Of a DNA stretch of 37,668 bases, positions 33,430 through 37,668 are shown one piece after another (position 1 is the first letter of the stretch; every line of letters begins with the position of its first letter). The notes beneath the pieces were generated by a model, which made no database searches, was not told where the DNA came from, and saw nothing but the letters and a program-made list of their open reading frames with translations. The stretch is from the NCBI GenBank assembly GCA_913056175.1, contig CAJXLM010000027.1, positions 1-37,668 on the forward strand. The letters run 5' to 3'. The DNA comes from an uncultured Opitutia bacterium. GTDB taxonomy: Bacteria; Verrucomicrobiota; Verrucomicrobiia; Opitutales; Puniceicoccaceae. Both the position numbers and the translations under genes were made by a program.

Positions 33430-35748
33430 GTGGTGAGGCGGCCTGCATCATCCCCGCGCAAGCTGGCGGCGACCGTTCTCCTCATGAGTGCCCTCCTCGC
33501 CCTGCTCGGCGGATGCCGCGCCCTCTTTCCCCGCTCCGTCGGTACGGAGGACCGTCTCCGCTCCCTTCCCTCGGAAAACCTCCCCCTCGAGGGGGAAGTG
33601 CAAATCTACTGGAACGACTACCTCGTCCCCTACGTGGTCGCCGATTCCAACCGCGACCTCGCCTTCACGCTGGGGTTGTTGCACGGCCACCTCCGCGGGG
33701 GGCAGCTGGCCGCCCTTCGCAAGATTTCCCAGGGAAGGATCGCCGAGATGGTCGGTCCGGTGGCCACCGACATCGACGCCGCCCTCCGCCACCTCGACTT
33801 CGGCAAGGCCTCCCCGGAGATCGTCGACAGCCTGCCCCCGGACACGGACCGCTGGCTGACGGCCTACGTCGAGGGCATCAACACCGCCTTCGCCCGCGCC
33901 CGCCGCCGCCCGCCCGAGGCGGGCCTGCTCGGGCTGAAGATGGAGCCCTTCTCCGTGGCCGATGTCATCACCCTCGGGCGGCTCGCCGGGACGGACGTGA
34001 ACTGGCTGGCCGCCTTCGACGTGCTCAAGGAGCGCCGCAACGGGGGAGGGGAGGAGGCCTATGAGGCCATCCTGCGCACGGGCATCGAAGCGGTCCCCTC
34101 GGTCGACCCGCCCCCGGGGGTGCCCTCGGCCCGCCGGGACGGCGGTGACCCCGCTCCGCCCACCGCCCGGCAGGAGCAGGCTCTGCAGGCCCTCGCCTCC
34201 CTCCTCCGCGGCTGGAGCCGGAGCGGCAGCAACACCGTCGCCCTCGCCCCCTCCCGGTCCGCCGACGGTGCCGCCCTCATCGCCAACGACCCACACCTCG
34301 GCCAGCGGCTCCCGAATTTCTGGATGCTGGTGGGCATGGACTCGCCGGACTACCACGCGGTCGGCATGATGATCCCGGGCCTCCCTTTCCTCGCCCTCGG
34401 CCGGAACGAGGGGATCGCCTGGGGGGGCACGAACCTGCGGGCGGCCAGTAGCGATTTCGTGGACGCCGGGGACCTCGCGGTCGTCGCCGAGCGCGAGGAG
34501 CGCATCCGTGTGCGCTTCTGGAAGGACCGCACGGTCACTGTCCGCGAGACGGCCCAGGGTCCGATCGTCAGCGATGCCGAGCTGTTCCCCTCCCGGGACG
34601 GCGAGGACATCGCCCTCCGCTGGACCGGCCACCAGGTCTCGGACGAGATCACCGCCTTTCTCCGCGCGAACCGGGCCCGCACCGTCTCGGAATTCCTCGA
34701 CTCCTTCGAGGGGTACGCCGTTTCCGGGCAGAACCTGGTCGCCGTGGATACGGAGGGAAACCTCGGGCTGGTCCCCGCGGTCCGCCTCCCGGACCGCCGC
34801 TCCCCACCCTCCACCCTGGTCCGCGCCCCCGACGAGGTGCAGCGGGATTGGCGACGGCTCCGCGATGCCCGCCACTGGCCCCGCATCCTCAATCCCCCCG
34901 ATGGCGTGATCGTCTCCGCCAACAACCCGCCCTACGACCACAATCCGGCCTTCGGCTACTTCTACAATGTCAGCGAACGGGTCCAGCGCCTCCGCGAGCT
35001 CCTCGCCGAGCGCCGCCAGTGGACGGTGCCAGAGCTGATGGAGCTGCAGACCGATACGACCTCCCCGGCCGCCCGCCAGCTCGCCGCCCGGCTGGTCGCC
35101 CTCGTGCCGGCGGACACCGTCGCGGGCTCCCCTCTGCTCGGCGCGGTGCGCGCCTGGGATGGCGACTACGCGGTCGACTCCCGCGGGGCTTCCGCCTTCG
35201 AGTGGTGGCTCGCCTCCCTCGTCGACGCCTACCGGGAGAGCGGGGCCACCCTTCCCTCCGCCGAGTGGGGCTTCCTCGCCCGGCAACTGCCCGATCGGCT
35301 CGCCAGCCTCCCCGAAGAGGAGCGGGCCGGGATCGTGGAGGCTTCCCTCCGCCAGGCCACCCCGGAATGGGAGGAGGCCCCCACCTGGGGTGAGATCCAC
35401 CGGCTGGAGGTGGGCTACCTGCTCGCCAACCTGCCGGTCCTCGGCAACCGGTTTGTTGTCGACTCCTTCCCGGTCGGCGGCTCCCGCGAGACGGTCTACA
35501 AGACGGCCCACGGCCTCGTCCGCGAGCCCCATACTTCCCGCTACGGCTCCCAGTCCCGCCACATCTCCTCCATGGACGATCCGGACCACAACTGGTTTGT
35601 CCTCCTCGGGGGGCAGGACGGCTGGATCGGATCCGCCCACGCCGCCGACCAGCTCCCCCTCTGGCGCGAGGGCGAGTACCTCGAGTTCCCGCTCCGCCGC
35701 TCCACCGTCGAAAAGACTTTCCCCCACCGGACCACCCTCCGCCCCTGA
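33430..35748 (+). CDS. Penicillin acylase family Ntn-hydrolase, predicted lipoprotein
   Basis: 772 residues of the N-terminal-nucleophile hydrolase family that cleaves amide bonds of acylated compounds (penicillins, acyl-homoserine lactones and others). A signal with LLMSALLALLGGC predicts a lipidated Cys29. The precursor has an alpha segment, a spacer, and a cleavage point before Ser267 in SRSGSNTVALAPSRS, the expected nucleophile, followed by ALIANDPHLGQRLPNFW and GRNEGIAWGGTNLRA of the beta chain. Substrate unknown; acyl-homoserine lactone quenching or envelope recycling are both possible. Two GTG codons (33430, 33433) are the only starts before the signal. It ends the long plus-strand run, 51 bases ahead of the tRNA-Ser gene. 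Confidence 0.9.
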   Translation: MVRRPASSPRKLAATVLLMSALLALLGGCRALFPRSVGTEDRLRSLPSENLPLEGEVQIYWNDYLVPYVVADSNRDLAFTLGLLHGHLRGGQLAALRKISQGRIAEMVGPVATDIDAALRHLDFGKASPEIVDSLPPDTDRWLTAYVEGINTAFARARRRPPEAGLLGLKMEPFSVADVITLGRLAGTDVNWLAAFDVLKERRNGGGEEAYEAILRTGIEAVPSVDPPPGVPSARRDGGDPAPPTARQEQALQALASLLRGWSRSGSNTVALAPSRSADGAALIANDPHLGQRLPNFWMLVGMDSPDYHAVGMMIPGLPFLALGRNEGIAWGGTNLRAASSDFVDAGDLAVVAEREERIRVRFWKDRTVTVRETAQGPIVSDAELFPSRDGEDIALRWTGHQVSDEITAFLRANRARTVSEFLDSFEGYAVSGQNLVAVDTEGNLGLVPAVRLPDRRSPPSTLVRAPDEVQRDWRRLRDARHWPRILNPPDGVIVSANNPPYDHNPAFGYFYNVSERVQRLRELLAERRQWTVPELMELQTDTTSPAARQLAARLVALVPADTVAGSPLLGAVRAWDGDYAVDSRGASAFEWWLASLVDAYRESGATLPSAEWGFLARQLPDRLASLPEEERAGIVEASLRQATPEWEEAPTWGEIHRLEVGYLLANLPVLGNRFVVDSFPVGGSRETVYKTAHGLVREPHTSRYGSQSRHISSMDDPDHNWFVLLGGQDGWIGSAHAADQLPLWREGEYLEFPLRRSTVEKTFPHRTTLRP

Positions 35749-35799
35749 TCCCTTCCCGCTTGCCCGGCTCGCGGACGGCTGCTTTCCTCCAGGATACCC

Positions 35800-35887
35800 G
35801 GAAGGGTGGCAGAGTGGTCGATTGCGGCGGTCTTGAAAACCGCTGAACCGCAAGGTTCCGTGGGTTCGAATCCCACCCCTTCCGCCA
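35800..35887 (+). tRNA. tRNA-Ser (anticodon UGA)
   Basis: 88 bases with a complete cloverleaf. The acceptor stem GGAAGGG pairs with CCCTTCC (35877-35883), followed by discriminator G and an encoded CCA (35885-35887). The anticodon arm is GCGGT-CTTGAAA-ACCGC, with anticodon TGA at 35834-35836. A long variable arm, as expected for class II tRNA-Ser, and the T arm GTGGGTTCGAATCCCAC complete it. It decodes UCA and related serine codons. It sits between the conserved gene run and a gene-poor region with an insertion sequence, a typical place for integrating elements. Confidence 0.97.
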
Positions 35888-36514
35888 CCCGCAACCGCCG
35901 CAAAGCCCACAACCACGGGGGTTCCCGGTCCACGAGACCCACAGCGCGACCCAAGGCGAATCGGGGCTAATAGTGACAGGAAACGCCAAAATGCGTGACC
36001 GAAATTGCCAACAAGACGCCAACGGCTTCGACCCCCCGACTACGAGCTCGCCAATTCGCATCGCCATCGGATGAATTTCGGGGGCCAGCTTCCATGCGGC
36101 TCGGATCCAGGCACCCTCACCACCCGCCCCTTCATTGGACTCCCGTTCCCCTCAGAAAGAGGACCGCAGGGGAGCCCTCTCCTCCACGCGGAGGGAAACC
36201 GGGGCAAAAGTTCTCTCGATCCCACCCATTCTCCGGCGGGCCCACACCCCTTTTGAAGTCCAAGTAGCCTACAGTATCTTCTCTGGGGCCGAGGAAGACA
36301 AAGCCGCAGCGCAAGGAAGCGCTGGAGGGCTTGCCAATCTTGGACCGCTCCACCGCAGAGGGCAGGGGGTGGCCCAGAACTCCATGAATGCCTCCCCTCC
36401 TCTCCAGCCGAGCGGCTCACCGAGGAAGTGGAGCGGTTCCCAGGGACGGTGGAGTCGCTGCGGCGGACCTCACCCCTGAACACCTCGCTGCAGCCCAGAA
36501 CCTCTCATTAGGGT

Positions 36515-36539
36515 GCGCAGGGGCTGGGATCCCCTGCGC
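36515..36539. other. Perfect 9-bp hairpin in non-coding DNA
   Basis: GCGCAGGGG (36515-36523) pairs perfectly with CCCCTGCGC (36531-36539) around a 7-base loop CTGGGAT. No T-run follows on either strand and no gene ends nearby, so a rho-independent terminator is unlikely. It looks more like a REP-type palindromic element; a second copy is not visible in the window. Confidence 0.55.
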
Positions 36540-37006
36540 CCTCCGAGAAGGCCGACAACCCGATCCTGAAGCTGCGCCAACGCCACTCAAGGGCTGTTCG
36601 GAAGGCGGAGAAAAACGCTGGGAGCTCGATCTACAGTTTCCCGCTGTTTTCTCTTGCTCCCTGCGAGGCGGCCGAAGGAGCCGAGGGGTCGAGGTGGTGG
36701 CGGAGAGGAATCCGATCGGCGGAGGACGGGTCGGGCCATTCTTCGGCTGGATCGCCCCCACTCCACAACGGGAGTGACCCCCACAAGGACCAGAGTCCGG
36801 GGGACCACTGGCAAACAGCAGGCGGAACGGACGTTTCGCAGGGTTCACGCGCGTCCTTCCTCCTTTCAGCCAATCCCTGCCGCCAGCTTCCCCTGAGACC
36901 CATCCACCCCGATTGACCCGGACCCTACCAAGCCACCTCCACTCACCCCACCTCCCCCCGCGCCAGAGTTCAGACAAGCCCTGCAGGCGGAGCCGGGACA
37001 TGCCGA

Positions 37007-37140
37007 AGACAGAGCAGAAAAGCGCCGCAAGGCGCAGCATGGCTGAATTCCCAGAAAAATCCCGAACCCACCCCCCCTGCCGCGAGCCCTCGCCCACTCC
37101 CCTACCACGCCGCAGGCGTTCCCCTGCCCGCGAGCCCCTT
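37007..37140 (-). repeat. Direct repeat copy A (AAAAATCCCGAACCCAC element)
   Basis: Copy A reads GACAGAGCAGAAAAGCGCCG, then AAGGCGCAGCATGGCTGAAT, then AAAAATCCCGAACCCAC, and a C-rich tail ending CCCCTGCCCGCGAGCC. Copy B, about 240 bases on, has the same order. On the minus strand both copies give similar peptides (WVRDFSxNS and following), but low-complexity flanks and lack of family likeness argue against coding. Confidence 0.7.
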
Positions 37141-37149
37141 GCGCACCCG

Positions 37150-37180
37150 ATCCCCCAAGATACCCCGAGCCCCCGCCACC
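37150..37180 (-). other. Possible G-quadruplex motif on the minus strand
   Basis: C runs at 37150-37154, 37161-37164, 37168-37172 and 37177-37180, separated by 6, 3 and 4 bases, give a G-quadruplex pattern on the minus strand. It lies between the two copies of the local direct repeat. Confidence 0.3.
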
Positions 37181-37248
37181 CCGCACCACCACCCCGAGCG
37201 ACGAGCAGGGAAGGGCCGAAACGCGCGGCCGGGATCTGCCGGGAGGCC

Positions 37249-37350
37249 CGACAGAGAAACGCCGGAAGGCACAGCTTGGTTGAATTTACCGAAAAATCCC
37301 GAACCCACCTCCCTGCCGCGAGCCTCCGCCCGCTCCCCTGCCCGCGAGCC
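37249..37350 (-). repeat. Direct repeat copy B (AAAAATCCCGAACCCAC element)
   Basis: Copy B reads CGACAGAGAAACGCCGGAAG, GCACAGCTTGGTTGAATTTA, AAAAATCCCGAACCCAC, then CCTGCCGCGAGCC and CCCCTGCCCGCGAGCC. It matches copy A with scattered substitutions and a shorter C-rich middle. It ends 70 bases before the stop of the transposase fragment. Confidence 0.7.
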
Positions 37351-37420
37351 AGCAACACCTCAGTGGCCCAAAGACACTCCGGAAACTGAGCTATGCCGTA
37401 ATCTGGGTGGCGAGAGCCGA

Positions 37421-37668
37421 TCAGGCGGCGCGGTTTTCATGGTCATTTTCAGGAGCCCCGTCGGAGAAGACGACCCCTTTGATGACCAAAGACAACTGTT
37501 GGGCGTTTTTCAGGCGGCGCCATTTTTTTGCGGCGGCCTGAACGAGCTTGAAGACCATCAGCTGGGCTGTTGTCTGCGACAGCGCGCCTTTGGTACGCAC
37601 GGTGCGGTGGCGGACGACTGCGAAGACGCTCTCGATCGGGTTGCTGGTTCGCAGGTGATCCCAGTGCT
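37421..37668 (-). mobile_element. IS256-family transposase, C-terminal part (cut by window edge)
   Basis: Read on the minus strand from the right edge, the last 82 codons give HWDHLRTSNPIESVFAVVRH, then RTVRTKGALSQTTAQLMVFK, LVQAAAKKWRRLKNAQQLSL, and the end VIKGVVFSDGAPENDHENRAA. TxNPIES is the classic signature close to the catalytic Glu of mutator/IS256 DDE transposases, and KxxxxMVFKLxQxAxKxWRxL follows it in this family. Only the C-terminal part is in the window; whether the gene is intact cannot be judged. No terminal inverted repeat can be paired, since the other end is outside. Confidence 0.92.

Larger units (their letters stand above)
35888..37420. other. Gene-poor region between tRNA-Ser and an insertion sequence
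   Basis: No credible protein. The longest frames are in low-complexity, Arg/Gly/Pro-rich sequence and are supported by nothing. Base use shifts visibly, with less GC in the third position pattern typical of the genes. It has a strong hairpin (36515-36539), direct repeats (37007-37140 and 37249-37350) and C-run tracts. I could not find a complete integrase or an obvious copy of the tRNA 3' end. Confidence 0.65.

Noticed and set aside
33448-35916. 822-codon open frame on the minus strand opposite the penicillin acylase gene
   Set aside because: Shadow frame that even runs through the tRNA-Ser gene.
35541-35954. Minus-strand frame containing GVGFEPTEPCGSAVFKTAAI
   Set aside because: This peptide is the well-known false translation of the complement of a tRNA-Ser gene.
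36216-36231. TCGATCCCACCCATTC as a copy of the tRNA-Ser 3' end (att site)
   Set aside because: It resembles TCGAATCCCACCCCTTCC but has a deletion and several changes; no integrase is nearby, so chance is as likely.
36417-37358. 313-codon minus-strand frame with two WVRDFSxNS segments
   Set aside because: The two segments are the translated direct repeat; the rest is low complexity with no family likeness.

Overview
The window is very GC-rich bacterial DNA, about two thirds G+C by eye. It encodes a Gram-negative cell envelope: BamA, an OmpH/Skp-like chaperone, LpxD, a DUF481-like barrel, and lipoproteins. Several traits point to Verrucomicrobiota, probably an Opitutia-like lineage. These are a helical protein with 34-residue 'DPxAA' repeats, small lipoproteins with short conserved tails, a protein of the 'LALxLERKR' type, and very few Shine-Dalgarno sequences. 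This placement rests on family resemblance recalled from memory, not on a marker-gene tree.

Layout. 1-982 is non-coding, with three degenerate copies of a roughly 300-bp element sharing AAGCTATGTCCC. 983-3618 (minus) holds argS followed by a UbiA-like membrane protein. 3710-5044 (plus) is a strongly divergent thymidine phosphorylase-like protein. 5186-8388 (minus) runs gluQ, gadB, hisA. 8550-10582 (plus) has a DEAD-box helicase and a DUF481-like outer-membrane protein. 10583-11599 is non-coding and carries an irregular tandem array built on TGGGTGTCYGCGGAWTCC and CACAGAGGACAC blocks. 11600-13653 (minus) is a three-gene envelope operon: a 'LERKR' protein, a lipoprotein with a SecDF-P1-head-like domain, and an M23 peptidase. 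13735-14382 (plus) is a PPP-type phosphatase that meets ppx/gppA tail to tail with one base between them. 14384-17115 (minus) is a chained operon: coiled-coil protein, 51-residue lipoprotein, RsmI, Ppx/GppA. 17251-18945 (minus) is ilvD.

19068-35748 is a run of 13 plus-strand genes: scpB, pheA, an alpha-oxoamine synthase, bamA, ompH/skp, lpxD, prs, the helical-repeat protein, gnd, a YihY-type membrane protein with a winged-helix tail, a PpiD-like protein and a lipoprotein penicillin acylase. Many neighbours overlap by 4 bases (ATGA or GTGA), suggesting translational coupling. The core of this run (bamA-ompH-lpxD) builds the outer membrane: barrel insertion, a periplasmic chaperone and lipid A acylation. 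The PpiD-like factor may help fold exported proteins. Around it lie PRPP synthesis (prs), the pentose phosphate pathway (gnd) and phenylalanine synthesis (pheA).

A tRNA-Ser(UGA) gene at 35800-35887 ends the conserved block. The 1.5 kb beyond it has no credible gene, but it has direct repeats, a strong hairpin and C-rich tracts. It is followed by the C-terminal end of an IS256-family transposase that runs off the window. The tRNA edge and the insertion sequence make this the most plastic part of the window. No complete new defence or mobile system is visible. The most unusual items are the altered active site of the thymidine phosphorylase homologue, the three repeat families, the small lipoprotein operons and the near absence of ribosome-binding sites.
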